Of a DNA stretch of 64,000 nt, positions 10,085 to 21,157 are shown in pieces. The DNA lies in NCBI RefSeq assembly GCF_014651135.1, contig NZ_BMWH01000003.1:131708-195707 (forward strand). The letters run 5' to 3'. A model generated the notes under the pieces. It was not told the DNA's origin, searched no databases, and saw only the letters and a list, made by a program, of their open reading frames with translations. Positions within the stretch are counted from its first letter, which is position 1. Each line of letters opens with the position of its first letter. This stretch comes from Streptomyces echinoruber (GTDB taxonomy: Bacteria > Actinomycetota > Actinomycetes > Streptomycetales > Streptomycetaceae). The position numbers and the translations under genes were made by a program.

Positions 10085-10250
10085 GCCCGGACGTCGGCGC
10101 CCGGACCGGTCGGCCGGGCGCACTGTCGGCAGGTCCTCGGACTGACGCGGATGCGTGTCCGCGGACACGGACATGGGCATGGACACGCACGCGTACACCG
10201 TTGCGGGACAGTTCCGGATTCGCACCGGATTCCCCTGCGGCGACAGCGAG
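10085..10250 (-). promoter_or_regulatory. Cobalamin (B12) riboswitch in the nrdABS leader
   Basis: Read on the minus strand, the leader has the cobalamin aptamer core in order: GGGAATCCGGTGCGAATCC, then CTGTCCCGCAACGG (10199-10214), a variable arm, and the B12 box AGTCCGAGGACCTGCC. A GC-rich hairpin (10097-10121, 8 bp stem) follows and could be the expression platform. The element sits about 100 bp upstream of the nrdA start. This agrees with published work showing that B12 represses the Streptomyces class Ia operon through a riboswitch, leaving the B12-dependent class II enzyme in use. Confidence 0.92.
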
Positions 10251-10254
10251 ACGA

Positions 10255-10302
10255 GCATACATGTTGTGCCGGTAGCGGAAAGAGGCCCCCAGATGTTGTG
10301 TT
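10255..10302 (-). promoter_or_regulatory. Paired NrdR boxes and probable nrdABS promoter
   Basis: Two copies of ATGTTGTG (plus-strand sense) at 10261 and 10293 lie in 16 bp windows (10255-10270 and 10287-10302) resembling the NrdR consensus ACACWATATATWGTGT. The 32 bp offset, about three helical turns, matches the usual spacing of NrdR box pairs. On the minus strand a TATGCT -10-like hexamer (10254-10259) overlaps the proximal box, so NrdR would block RNA polymerase. The transcript would begin just ahead of the riboswitch. Confidence 0.7.
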
Positions 10303-10319
10303 GCGTGGTGGCGGGGTCG

Positions 10320-10841
10320 TCAGTCCGGCCGCTGCCGGAGCGGCAGTTCGTAGACGAGCAGCGTGACGTCGTCCAGCTCCGGTATCGGGTTCCAGTCGCG
10401 CTCGGGGGCGCGGGTGAAGCCCAGGCGGGCGTAGAGGCGATGGGCGGTGCGCATGGTGCGCTGGGTGGACAGCACGACACGGACACAGCCGTCGCTCGCG
10501 CGGGCCCGGTCGAGGCAGGCGCGCACCAATGCCTCCCCGGCACCCCGGCCGCGGGCCTCGTGCGCGACCGCCAGCATCCGTATCTCGGCCTCGCCGGGGC
10601 GGGCGATCTCGGCCATGCGGCTGCCGGCCGGGGCGAAGGTCACGCCGCCGGCGACACGGCCGTCCACCTCCGCCACCAGCACCTCGGCGGCCGCCGCCCG
10701 CGCGGCGACGTCCCGCAGGTGCTCCAGGTAGCCGTCGCTCTCCCCGAAATCGAGCAGACCGTCCTGGAGGTAGGCCCGGGCGGTGATCTCGCCCAGGACG
10801 TCGTACTCGCCGGGGCGCACCGGCCGGATCACGATGTCCAT
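10320..10841 (-). CDS. GNAT-family N-acetyltransferase
   Basis: A 173-residue single-domain acetyltransferase. The acetyl-CoA pyrophosphate loop A-R-G-R-G-A-G-E-A-L lies around residues 108-117, preceded by the beta-4 strand E-I-R-M-L-A-V and followed by the Y-A-R-L-G-F motif near the C-terminus. The ATG at 10841 begins the usual M-D-I-V-I-R-P start; ten further codons are open upstream. Substrate cannot be predicted. It lies alone on the minus strand between the nrd control region and the symporter. Confidence 0.8.
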   Translation of the reverse strand: MDIVIRPVRPGEYDVLGEITARAYLQDGLLDFGESDGYLEHLRDVAARAAAAEVLVAEVDGRVAGGVTFAPAGSRMAEIARPGEAEIRMLAVAHEARGRGAGEALVRACLDRARASDGCVRVVLSTQRTMRTAHRLYARLGFTRAPERDWNPIPELDDVTLLVYELPLRQRPD

Positions 10842-10914
10842 GCGGCCGAGTGTGCCGCAGGGGTACGACAACGGGCCGCCGGATTTCCTCCGGCGGCCCG
10901 TCGGTGAGGACGCG

Positions 10915-12543
10915 TCAGTGCGAGGCGCCCGCCGTGGCGGGCGGCAGCTCCACCTGCACGCCCGGGTCGCCCGCGTCGGCCGTGTAGTCCTCCGGCTTGG
11001 TCTCGTCGACGCCGTCCGGGGCCTTCACGGCGCGCAGGACCAGCGTCAGAACCACGGCCACCAGCACGTTCAGCACGAACGCCGTCAGGCCGATGTAGCC
11101 GATCTCGCCGATGCCGGGGATCTCCTTCGCGGAGCCGCCGAAGTGCTTCTGGGTCGGCGAGGCCACGCCGTACGCGGCCATCGTGCCGTAGACCATGCCG
11201 ACCGCCCAGCCGGCCAGCAGCGCCCAGCGGTGGAACCACCGGGTGAACAGGCCGGCGACCATCGTCGGGAAGGTCTGCAGGATCCAGATGCCGCCCAGGA
11301 GCTGGAAGTTGATCGCCACCGTCTTGTCCATGGTCAGGACGAAGACGAGCGCGCCCACCTTCACCAGCAGCGACACGATCTTGGAGACGGCGGTCTCCTG
11401 CTTCGCCGTCGCGTCGGGCTTGATGAAGTCCTTGTAGATGTTGCGGGTGAAGAGATTCGCGGCCGCGATCGACATGATGGCCGCCGGGACCAGCGCGCCG
11501 ATGCCGATGGCGGCGAAGGCCACGCCCGCGAACCAGTCCGGGAAGACGTTCTCGAACAGCTGCGGGATCGCCAGCTGGCCGTTGGTGACCTTGATGCCGT
11601 CCGCGATCGCCATGAAGCCCAGCAGCGCCAGCAGACCCAGCATCAGCGAGTACAGCGGCAGGATCGTGGTGTTGCGGCGGATCACCTCACGGCTGCGCGA
11701 GGACAGCGTCGCGGTGATCGAGTGCGGGTACATGAACAGCGCGAGCGCCGAGCCCAGCGCCAGCGTGGCGTACGTCCACTGCCCGGCCTCGGGCGGCACC
11801 ACGGCGCCGCGCGGCTTGCCGGTCGCCGGGTTGGTCTGGCCGAGTGCCTGGGTCGCCTTGGCGAAGATGTCGTCGAACCCGCCGAGCTTGATCGGGATGT
11901 AGATGATCGCCACCGCGATCACGAGGTAGATCAGCGCGTCCTTCACGAACGCGATCAGCGCCGGCGCCCGCAGACCCGAGGAGTACGTGTACGCCGCGAG
12001 CACACCGAAGGCGATCAGCAGCGGCAGGTCCTTGACGAACCAGTGGGTGCTCGCGCCGCCGCCGACGCCCATCACGTCCAGCACCGCCTGGATGCCGACC
12101 AGCTGCAGCGCGATGTACGGCATCGTGGCGAGGATGCCGGTCAGCGCCACCGCCAGCGACAGCGCCTTGGAGCCGTAGCGGCCGCGCACGAAGTCGGAGG
12201 TGGTGACGTAGCCGTGGCGGTGCGAGACCGACCACAGCCGGGGCAGGAAGGTGAAGATCAGCGGGTAGACCAGGATGGTGTACGGCACCGCGAAGAAGCC
12301 CGCCGCGCCGCCCGCGTAGATCGCCGCCGGCACGGCGACGAAGGTGTACGCGGTGTACAGGTCGCCGCCGAGCAGGAACCACGTGATCCAGGTGCCGAAC
12401 GAGCGTCCGCCCAGGCCCCACTCGTCGAGACTGTGCTCGTTCTCCGCCCGGCGCCAGCGCGCGGCGAGGAAGCCCATGACGGTGACGAGCAGGAAGAAGA
12501 AGACGCAGACGCCGAGCGCCACGCCGTTGACGCCGTCCTTCAC
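10915..12543 (-). CDS. Sodium:solute symporter (SSS family), likely monocarboxylate transporter
   Basis: A 542-residue integral membrane protein with about 13 transmembrane helices. The family signature region with G-G-R-S-F-G-T-W near residue 45 and the G-L-R-A-P-A-L-I-A-F-V-K-D core are visible. The long hydrophilic C-terminal tail (D-E-T-K-P-E-D-Y) is typical of actinobacterial MctC/ActP-like acetate/pyruvate/propionate carriers. Its start overlaps the stop of the small DUF3311 gene as ATGA, a pairing often seen for this carrier subfamily. Substrate is inferred only from resemblance. Confidence 0.88.
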   Translation of the reverse strand: MKDGVNGVALGVCVFFFLLVTVMGFLAARWRRAENEHSLDEWGLGGRSFGTWITWFLLGGDLYTAYTFVAVPAAIYAGGAAGFFAVPYTILVYPLIFTFLPRLWSVSHRHGYVTTSDFVRGRYGSKALSLAVALTGILATMPYIALQLVGIQAVLDVMGVGGGASTHWFVKDLPLLIAFGVLAAYTYSSGLRAPALIAFVKDALIYLVIAVAIIYIPIKLGGFDDIFAKATQALGQTNPATGKPRGAVVPPEAGQWTYATLALGSALALFMYPHSITATLSSRSREVIRRNTTILPLYSLMLGLLALLGFMAIADGIKVTNGQLAIPQLFENVFPDWFAGVAFAAIGIGALVPAAIMSIAAANLFTRNIYKDFIKPDATAKQETAVSKIVSLLVKVGALVFVLTMDKTVAINFQLLGGIWILQTFPTMVAGLFTRWFHRWALLAGWAVGMVYGTMAAYGVASPTQKHFGGSAKEIPGIGEIGYIGLTAFVLNVLVAVVLTLVLRAVKAPDGVDETKPEDYTADAGDPGVQVELPPATAGASH

Positions 12544-12821
12544 TTCGACGCACCCCCGTTCCCGGACCGGGTGGCGCGCGCCTGCTGGTCACGCCGCCAC
12601 AGGTGGTAGGCGATCATCGTCAGCCCCGTGGAGACGATCACCCACAGCATCTGGTACCAGTAGAAGAACGGGATGCCGATGAAGACCGGGGTGGCCTTCG
12701 CGTACGATCCGACCCACAGCAGCGCCACGAACGGTGCGGCGAGACAGAGGGCGATGACGACCCGTACCGGTGTCACCACCGTTCCGCGGGCCTCTGGGGT
12801 GACTTCTGGGGCATTCGACAT
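12540..12821 (-). CDS. DUF3311 small membrane protein, symporter partner
   Basis: A 93-residue protein with two transmembrane helices (V-I-A-L-C-L-A-A-P-F-V-A-L-L-W and F-F-Y-W-Y-Q-M-L-W-V-I-V-S) and a basic tail. This family sits directly upstream of SSS symporters and is thought to be an accessory subunit. Translational coupling is implied by the four-base overlap with the symporter start. A direct biochemical role is not known. Confidence 0.85.
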   Translation of the reverse strand: MSNAPEVTPEARGTVVTPVRVVIALCLAAPFVALLWVGSYAKATPVFIGIPFFYWYQMLWVIVSTGLTMIAYHLWRRDQQARATRSGNGGASK

Positions 12822-12905
12822 GGGGCGCCTCCGTCCCCTCGTTGATCACCTGTGCAATGCGCAGGCAATTTAGGTCACGGTGCGCCCGCTGCGGAACCCC
12901 TTGTT

Positions 12906-12925
12906 CGTATAACGGTTCGCATACG
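12906..12925. promoter_or_regulatory. Inverted repeat upstream of the symporter pair
   Basis: CGTAT and ATACG arms separated by ten bases, about 85 bp upstream of the DUF3311 start, in an AT-richer island of this GC-rich DNA. The position fits an operator or promoter element for the transporter operon. The binding protein is unknown. Confidence 0.35.
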
Positions 12926-12991
12926 ACGGCACCGGGCCGCGCCGCACCGCGCCCGGTCGCCTCTGACCAGCGCGTTCTTCCCGGTGATGCC

Positions 12992-13022
12992 CTACCGTTC
13001 CGGCCGCTTCAGCCGGGCCACG
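12992..13022 (-). repeat. Duplicate of the dasR 3' end
   Basis: About 28 bp here repeat the last codons and stop of dasR (13079-13109) with one mismatch (CCGTTCC against CCGCTCC), encoding the same A-R-L-K-R-P-E-R end in another frame context. It lies 87 bp downstream of the true end, which suggests a small duplication or slippage event. Confidence 0.7.
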
Positions 13023-13080
13023 CCGCATTTCCCGGGGGGCGACCCCCGGACCCCCGGCCGGGGCAGGCCCGGCGCGGGTC

Positions 13081-15500
<2,420 letters not shown>

Positions 15501-15653
15501 CCCGGGCCCCGGGGTCCCGCCACCGGCGGCGGGACCCCGCCCGCCCCCTTCCCGGCCGCCGTCGCGGCCCGTCCCCTCCTTCCCCCGAGCCGTCCCCGCG
15601 GCCCCGCCGCCCGAGCCACCCGAGCCACCCGAGGGACCCTTGAGGAGCGCGCC

Positions 15654-16649
15654 ATGAGTGCCGCAGACACCACCACCCCCGCCAAGGTGCCGCTGCCGCG
15701 GCAGGCGCCGCCGCCACCCGGCGCGGCGGCCACCGCCCGCACGCGCCCGCGCCCGTCCCGCCGCGGTGCCGCGGTCCCCTGGCTGCTGCTGGCGCCCTGC
15801 CTGGTGACCCTCGTCCTGGTCATGGGCTATCCGCTGGTCCGCCTGGTCACCCTGTCCTTCCAGACGTTCGGCCAGTCCCAGCTGTGGGGCTTCCAGCCGG
15901 CCGAGTGGGTGGGGCTGCGCAACTTCCGCACGGTGCTGGGCGACGGCGAGTTCTGGGCGGTCGTGCTGCGCACGGTCGTTTTCGCGGCCGGCTGCGTGGT
16001 GGCCACCATGGTCCTCGGCATGGCGGTGGCGCTGCTGCAGCAGCGCGTCTCCCGCTGGCTGCGCACGCTCGTCAATATCGTCCTGGTGGCCAGTTGGGGC
16101 ATGCCCGTCATCGTCGCCACCACCGTCTTCAAATGGCTCTTCGACTCCGACTACGGCGTGCTGAACGCCCTGTTGAGCAAGGTGCCCGGGGTGCACATGA
16201 GCGGCCACAACTGGTTCGCGAGCGGCCCGCAGGGCCTTGCCGTGATCATGCTGCTGGTGGTGTGGGGCGCCGTCCCGTTCGTCGTCATCACCCTCAGCGC
16301 GGGCCTGACACAGGTGCCGAAGGAACTGGAGGAGGCCGCGCGGCTGGACGGAGCCGGCTCCTGGGGCGTCTTCCGGCACGTCACCCTGCCCATCCTCAAG
16401 CCCGTCGTGGTGATGCTCACGACCCTGTCGGTGATCTGGGACATGGGCGTCTTTCCGCAGGTGTTCGTGATGCGCGGTGGCCACCCCGAACCCGAGTTCC
16501 AGGTGCTCAACACCTACTCCTACGACCGCGCTTTCGTCGTCAACGACTACGCGCAGGGCTCGGCGATCGCCCTGATCACCGTGCTGCTGCTGCTCGGCGT
16601 GGTCGCCGTCTACATGCGTCAGATGCTCAGGATCGGAGAGGTGGAGTGA
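15654..16649 (+). CDS. dasB: DasB, chitobiose ABC transporter permease
   Basis: A 331-residue inner-membrane permease with six predicted helices (W-L-L-L-A-P-C-L-V-T-L-V-L-V and others) and a Pro-rich cytoplasmic N-terminus. The EAA loop that contacts the ATPase is visible as E-E-A-A-R-L-D-G-A-G (about residues 224-233). No ATPase is encoded in this cluster; in Streptomyces the shared MsiK ATPase, encoded elsewhere, energises Das. The start of dasC overlaps its stop (GTGA), giving tight coupling. Confidence 0.95.
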   Translation: MSAADTTTPAKVPLPRQAPPPPGAAATARTRPRPSRRGAAVPWLLLAPCLVTLVLVMGYPLVRLVTLSFQTFGQSQLWGFQPAEWVGLRNFRTVLGDGEFWAVVLRTVVFAAGCVVATMVLGMAVALLQQRVSRWLRTLVNIVLVASWGMPVIVATTVFKWLFDSDYGVLNALLSKVPGVHMSGHNWFASGPQGLAVIMLLVVWGAVPFVVITLSAGLTQVPKELEEAARLDGAGSWGVFRHVTLPILKPVVVMLTTLSVIWDMGVFPQVFVMRGGHPEPEFQVLNTYSYDRAFVVNDYAQGSAIALITVLLLLGVVAVYMRQMLRIGEVE

Positions 16650-17530
16650 GCGGCGTGAGCAGTGTGAGCGGTGTGAGCGGTGCGGGGGCCGCGGCCGGCG
16701 CCGTCCGGCGGCGACGCAGGTCCCGGCTCGGCTGGAACCTCCTCGGCCTGCTCGTCCTCGTCACGGCGGGCTTCCCCCTCTACTGGATGCTGAACACGGC
16801 GTTCAAACCGGCCGAGGACGCCATCGACCCCGACCCGAGCCTGCTGCCGACCGGGGTGACGCTCGCCAACTTCCGCCGCGCGCTGGACATCGCCGACTTC
16901 TGGGGGCCGGTGGGCCGCAGCCTGGTGGTGTCCCTGGCGGTGGTCGTGATCGGCGTCGTCGTCGGCATGCTCGCCGCGCTCGCCATCTCCCGGTTCGCCT
17001 TCCGCGGCCGCAAGGTGGTGATCGTGGGCATCCTGGCGGTGCAGATGGTCCCGCTCGTCGCCATGATCATCCCGGTGTTCCTGCTGCTGAACGACCTGGG
17101 GCAGTACGACAAGCTCACCGGCCTCGTCATCACCTACCTGACCTTCATCCTCCCCTTCACGGTGTGGACGCTGCGCGGCTTCATCGTCAACATCCCGCGG
17201 GAGCTGGAGGAGGCCGCCATGGTCGACGGCTGCTCCCGCACCACCGCCTTCCTGCGGGTGGTCTTCCCGCTGCTCGCCCCCGGCCTGGTCGCCACCTCGG
17301 TGTACGGCTTCATCCAGGCCTGGAACGAGTACCTGTACGCCCTGATGCTGCTCAGCCAGAAGCACCAGACCGCCACCGTGTGGCTGGGCAACTTCACCAC
17401 CAAGCACGGCACCGAGTACGCCCCGATGATGGCCGGAGCCACCATGATGGCGGTGCCGATCGTCGTGCTGTTCCTGCTCGTCCAGCGCAAGATGGCCGCG
17501 GGACTGACCGCGGGCGCCGTGAAGGGATGA
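16646..17530 (+). CDS. dasC: DasC, chitobiose ABC transporter permease
   Basis: A 294-residue second permease with six helices. The EAA motif reads E-E-A-A-M-V-D-G-C-S, and the protein ends with a basic tail after the final helix. It begins at the GTG overlapping the dasB stop. The first 25 residues are a Gly/Ser/Val repeat encoded by imperfect GTGAGCGGT repeats, each a possible start, so the exact N-terminus is uncertain by up to about 15 residues. With DasB it forms the transport channel. Confidence 0.94.
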   Translation: MSGVSSVSGVSGAGAAAGAVRRRRRSRLGWNLLGLLVLVTAGFPLYWMLNTAFKPAEDAIDPDPSLLPTGVTLANFRRALDIADFWGPVGRSLVVSLAVVVIGVVVGMLAALAISRFAFRGRKVVIVGILAVQMVPLVAMIIPVFLLLNDLGQYDKLTGLVITYLTFILPFTVWTLRGFIVNIPRELEEAAMVDGCSRTTAFLRVVFPLLAPGLVATSVYGFIQAWNEYLYALMLLSQKHQTATVWLGNFTTKHGTEYAPMMAGATMMAVPIVVLFLLVQRKMAAGLTAGAVKG

Positions 17531-17540
17531 CACCCACCCG

Positions 17541-19025
17541 ATGACGACACTCGCCGGCACCGACACCCTCACGCGTGACGCGCTCACCGTCCTCCAGCCG
17601 GGCTTCACCGGCACCACCGCCCCCGACTGGCTGCTGCGCCGCCTCGGCGAGGGCCTGGCCTCCGTCGGCCTGTTCGGCCGCAACATCACCTCCCCCGGAC
17701 AACTCGCCGCTCTCACCGCCCAGTTGCGCGCCGAACGCGACGACGTGCTCGTCGCCGTCGACGAGGAGGGCGGCGACGTGACCCGCCTGGAGGTGCACAC
17801 CGGCTCCTCCTACCCCGGCAACCACGCCCTCGGCGCCGTCGACGACGTGGAGCTCACCCGCAAGGTCGCCCGCGAACTCGGCCGCCGCCTCGCCGCGTGC
17901 GGCGTCAACCTCGACTGGGCGCCCTCCGCCGACGTCAACTCCGACCCGGCCAACCCGGTCATCGGCGTCCGCTCCTTCGGCGCCGACCCCGCCCTGGTCG
18001 CCCGGCACACCGCCGCCTACGTCACCGGCCTGCAGTCGGCCGGCGTCGCCGCCTGCACCAAGCACTTCCCCGGCCACGGCGACACCGCCGTCGACTCCCA
18101 CCTCGCCCTGCCCCGCATCGACGTGCCGGCGCCGGTGCTGCGGGAGCGCGAACTCGCCCCGTTCCGCGCGGCCGTCGCCGCCGGCACCAAGGCCGTGATG
18201 AGCGCCCACATCCTGGTCCCCGCCCTCGACCCGGACCGCCCGGCCACCCTGTCCCGCACGGTCCTGACCGACCTGCTGCGCGGCGAACTCGGCTACGACG
18301 GCCTCATCGTCACCGACGGCATGGAGATGCGCGCCGTCGCCGCCACCTACGGCATCGAACGCGGCAGCATGCTGGCCATCGCCGCCGGCGCCGACGCCAT
18401 CTGCGTGGGCGGCGGCCTCGCCGACGACGACACCGTCCGCCGCCTGCGCGACGCCCTGGTCGCCGCCGTCCGCTCCGGCGACCTGCCCGAGGAACGCCTG
18501 GCCGACGCGGCGGAACGCGTCCGGGCACTCGCGCGCTGGACGGCCCGGGCCCGGCGGACCGGCCCGCCCGCCGCCGCGGACAGCGGCATCGGCCTGCGCG
18601 CGGCCCGCCGCGCCCTGCGGGTCACCGGCGCCGACGCCTTCACCCCGCTCACCGCGCCGCCGTACGTCGCCGTCCTCACCCCGGTCGCCAACATCGCCGT
18701 CGGCACCGAGACCCCGTGGGGCGTGGCCGCCGAACTCGCCCGCCTCCTGCCGGGCACCGAGACCGGCAGCTTCACCGGGGACGACGCCGGAGCGGCGGCC
18801 CTGCGCGCGGCGGGGGAGCGGCGCATCGTGGCCGTCGTCCGCGACGAGCACCGTCACCCCTGGATGGCGGCCGCCCTCGACACCCTGCTCGCCGCCCGTC
18901 CCGACACCGTCGTCGTCGAGATGGGCGTCCCCCAGGCCCCGCCCCGCGGCGCCCTCCACATCGCCACCCACGGCGCGGCCCGGGTCTGCGGCCGTGCGGC
19001 GGCGGAGGCGATCGCGGGGGTGTAG
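17541..19025 (+). CDS. dasD: DasD, family 3 glycoside hydrolase (beta-N-acetylglucosaminidase)
   Basis: A 494-residue GH3 protein with no signal peptide, so probably cytoplasmic, where it would cleave imported chitobiose to GlcNAc. The TIM-barrel domain shows the family hallmark K-H-F-P-G-H-G-D-T, whose His acts as acid/base in the NagZ subgroup. The probable nucleophile Asp lies in V-T-D-G-M-E-M. The C-terminal 150 residues form a smaller domain. It starts 10 bp after dasC and probably shares its transcript. Confidence 0.92.
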   Translation: MTTLAGTDTLTRDALTVLQPGFTGTTAPDWLLRRLGEGLASVGLFGRNITSPGQLAALTAQLRAERDDVLVAVDEEGGDVTRLEVHTGSSYPGNHALGAVDDVELTRKVARELGRRLAACGVNLDWAPSADVNSDPANPVIGVRSFGADPALVARHTAAYVTGLQSAGVAACTKHFPGHGDTAVDSHLALPRIDVPAPVLRERELAPFRAAVAAGTKAVMSAHILVPALDPDRPATLSRTVLTDLLRGELGYDGLIVTDGMEMRAVAATYGIERGSMLAIAAGADAICVGGGLADDDTVRRLRDALVAAVRSGDLPEERLADAAERVRALARWTARARRTGPPAAADSGIGLRAARRALRVTGADAFTPLTAPPYVAVLTPVANIAVGTETPWGVAAELARLLPGTETGSFTGDDAGAAALRAAGERRIVAVVRDEHRHPWMAAALDTLLAARPDTVVVEMGVPQAPPRGALHIATHGAARVCGRAAAEAIAGV

Positions 19026-19035
19026 GTCCGGGCGG

Positions 19036-19178
19036 CGGGGGCCCGGATACCTCGGACAGGGTGGGGGCTCGGACGCGCCGGGGGCCCGGATACCTCGGAC
19101 AGGGTGGGGGCTCGGACGCGCCGGGGGCCCGGGCACGGTGGGGCTCGGACGCGCCGGGGGCCCGGACGCGGTGGGGCC
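19036..19178. repeat. 43 bp tandem repeat between dasD and nagB
   Basis: Two perfect 43 bp copies (19036-19078 and 19079-19121) containing CGGATACCTCGGACAGG are followed by two shortened copies to about 19178. The stretch from dasD to the terminator (19026-19278) shows no coding sense on either strand. It is a possible minisatellite marker for strain typing. Confidence 0.8.
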
Positions 19179-19278
19179 ACGGGGGCGGGAACGCCCTGCG
19201 CGGCGGGACACGTCCCGGCCCACCACACCCGCGCCGGGCCTCCCGCCGGGGCCCGCCGGGAACCGCGGGCGCCGGTCA

Positions 19279-19313
19279 CCGGCCCCGCAGGGCGCTCTGC
19301 GCCCTGCGCCGGG
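19279..19313. terminator. Hairpin between convergent dasD and nagB
   Basis: GCAGGGCG and CGCCCTGC arms (19287-19307, 5-base loop) form an 8 bp stem that can be extended by outer CCGGC/GCCGG pairs. It lies between two convergent genes, where a bidirectional terminator is expected. No T-run follows, as is common in Streptomyces. Confidence 0.55.
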
Positions 19314-19350
19314 CTCCGGGCCCTGCCTCGGACGTCTCGGACGCCTTGCC

Positions 19351-20136
19351 TCAGATGCCCTGCCAGTCGGGCTTGTTGGCGTACGTGTGGCGGAAGTAGT
19401 CGGCGAGCTTCAGCTTGGACGCGGCGGCCTCGTCGACGACGACCGTGGCGTGCGGGTGGAGCTGCAGGGCCGAGGCCGGGCAGACCGCGGCGACCGGGCC
19501 CTCGACGCTCGCGGCGACCGCGTCCGCCTTGCCCTCGCCGGTGGCGAGCAGCACCACGTGCCGCGCCTCCAGGATCGTACCGATGCCCTGGGTGATGACG
19601 TGATGCGGCACCTGCTCGATGTCACCGTCGAAGAAGCGCGCGTTGTCGATGCGGGTCCGCTCGGTCAGCGTCTTGATCCGCGTGCGGGAGGCCAGCGACG
19701 AGCACGGCTCGTTGAACCCGATGTGCCCGTCCGTGCCGATCCCGAGCAGCTGCAGGTCCACCCCGCCCGCCTCGGCCAGCGCCCGGTCGTAGGCGTCGCA
19801 GGCGGCCCGCAGGTCCCGCGCGGTGCCGTCCGGCCCGAGGAACCGCTCCATGCCGATGCCGAGCGGCTCCAGCACCTCCCGGCGCAGCACCGAGCGGTAC
19901 GACTCGGGATGGTCCGCGGGCAGCCCCACGTACTCGTCGAGCTGGGCGATCCGTGCTCGCGAGACGTCCACGGCACCGGCGCGGACCTTGGCCGCCAGCG
20001 CCTCGTACACGGGCAGTGGTGTGGAACCGGTGGCCACGCCGAGCAGGGCGTCGGGCTTGCGTCGCAGCAGCTGTGCCATGGCCTCGGCGACGAGCTCGCC
20101 GCCGGCCTGGGCGTCCGGAACGATGACAACTTCCAC
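19351..20136 (-). CDS. nagB: Glucosamine-6-phosphate deaminase
   Basis: A 261-residue enzyme converting glucosamine-6-phosphate to fructose-6-phosphate and ammonia, the last step of GlcNAc use. Characteristic segments are L-D-E-Y-V-G-L (catalytic Asp), G-I-G-T-D-G-H-I-G-F-N-E-P (base and His/Glu relay) and A-T-G-S-T-P at the phosphate site. Its substrate is the inducer that releases DasR, so it also sets regulon activity. A dre site lies 50-65 bp upstream of its ATG. Confidence 0.97.
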   Translation of the reverse strand: MEVVIVPDAQAGGELVAEAMAQLLRRKPDALLGVATGSTPLPVYEALAAKVRAGAVDVSRARIAQLDEYVGLPADHPESYRSVLRREVLEPLGIGMERFLGPDGTARDLRAACDAYDRALAEAGGVDLQLLGIGTDGHIGFNEPCSSLASRTRIKTLTERTRIDNARFFDGDIEQVPHHVITQGIGTILEARHVVLLATGEGKADAVAASVEGPVAAVCPASALQLHPHATVVVDEAAASKLKLADYFRHTYANKPDWQGI

Positions 20137-20185
20137 GCGGGGCCTGCCGATCGAGGAGAGGGGACGTGAACCGGAGAGACGGCCA

Positions 20186-20201
20186 TGTGGTTTAGACCAA
20201 T
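20186..20201. promoter_or_regulatory. dre site controlling nagB
   Basis: TGTGGTTTAGACCAAT contains TGGTTTAGACCA, a near-perfect DasR core palindrome. It is 50 bp upstream of nagB on the minus strand. The stop codon of the upstream SDR gene (20192-20194) is embedded in it, so coding sequence and operator overlap. Confidence 0.8.
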
Positions 20202-21049
20202 AAGGTCAATCTAACAGAGGTCGTTCGGGTCTCCCAGGCGGGACCGCCGCATCGCCGTGTGCGTCTCCTGCGGGCCGTGTGCCGTTCCTGTCGCTCCTGT
20301 CGCAGGGAACCTCCCGTCGCGTCCACCCAGCTTCCGGTCACCCACCGTCCGCCGTCCGAGGCCAGGAACGCCACCACGTCGGCGACGTCGGCCGGCTCGC
20401 CCACCCGCCCCAGGGCGGAGAGCGCGGCGGCCTCGGCCCGGCCGTCCTCGGTGCCGTGCAGGAGGTCGTGGGTGTTGTCGGTGTCGATGACGCCGGGCGC
20501 CACCGAGTTCACCGTGATGCCGCGGGGGCCCAGCACCTTGGACAGGTCGCGGGAGAAGACGTCCAGCGCACCCTTGGTCATGGCGTAGGCCATCAGGTGC
20601 GGGAACACGGCGGTCCGGGCCAGGCCGGACGATATGTTGATGACGCGGCCGCCGTCGCGCAGCCGTTCCAGACCGTGCTGGACGATGAAGAACGGCGCCC
20701 TCACGTTCACCGCGAAGACGCGGTCGTACTCCTTCTCGTCGATCTCCTCCAGCGGCGGCGAGACGCCGATCCCCGCGTTGTTCACCAGGATGTCCACCCC
20801 GTCGGCGTGCCGGTCGAACTGCTCCCACAGCTCCTCGGCGTCGCCCGGCCGTCCCAGCTCCACTCCGAGGGTGAACGCCGATCCGCCGGCCGCCTCGATC
20901 GCGGTCACCGTCTCCTTCGCCGCCGCCTCGTTGCGCCCGTAGTGCACCGCCACCCGTGCGCCGTCCCGCGCCAGCCGCTCGGCGATGCCCCGCCCGATGC
21001 CCCTGCTCGCGCCCGTCACCAGCGCCGTCCTGCCCGTCAGTGCGCCCAT
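20192..21049 (-). CDS. Short-chain dehydrogenase/reductase (FabG-like)
   Basis: A 285-residue classical SDR. The cofactor motif T-G-A-S-R-G-I-G-R-G is at the N-terminus, N-N-A-G-I-G follows, and the catalytic Ser and Y-A-M-T-K are in place. The ATG at 21049 is chosen because the Rossmann strand begins directly after it. After the usual C-terminal motif V-T-G-S-W-V-D-A-T-G-G-S-L there are about 35 extra Arg/Thr-rich residues encoded by GC-rich repeats, probably a read-through extension after loss of the normal stop. Divergent from a TetR regulator that probably controls it. Substrate unknown. Confidence 0.88.
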   Translation of the reverse strand: MGALTGRTALVTGASRGIGRGIAERLARDGARVAVHYGRNEAAAKETVTAIEAAGGSAFTLGVELGRPGDAEELWEQFDRHADGVDILVNNAGIGVSPPLEEIDEKEYDRVFAVNVRAPFFIVQHGLERLRDGGRVINISSGLARTAVFPHLMAYAMTKGALDVFSRDLSKVLGPRGITVNSVAPGVIDTDNTHDLLHGTEDGRAEAAALSALGRVGEPADVADVVAFLASDGGRWVTGSWVDATGGSLRQERQERHTARRRRTRRCGGPAWETRTTSVRLTLLV

Positions 21050-21157
21050 GGCGTTCCTTCCTCCTCGCGTCCTGTTCGCCGCTTGCGCGCCGCCCCGGCG
21101 GCTCCTGTGCGCCGCCTCCACGGCAGCCGTGGCCGGTCCGGCCGGCCCATAATTTTC

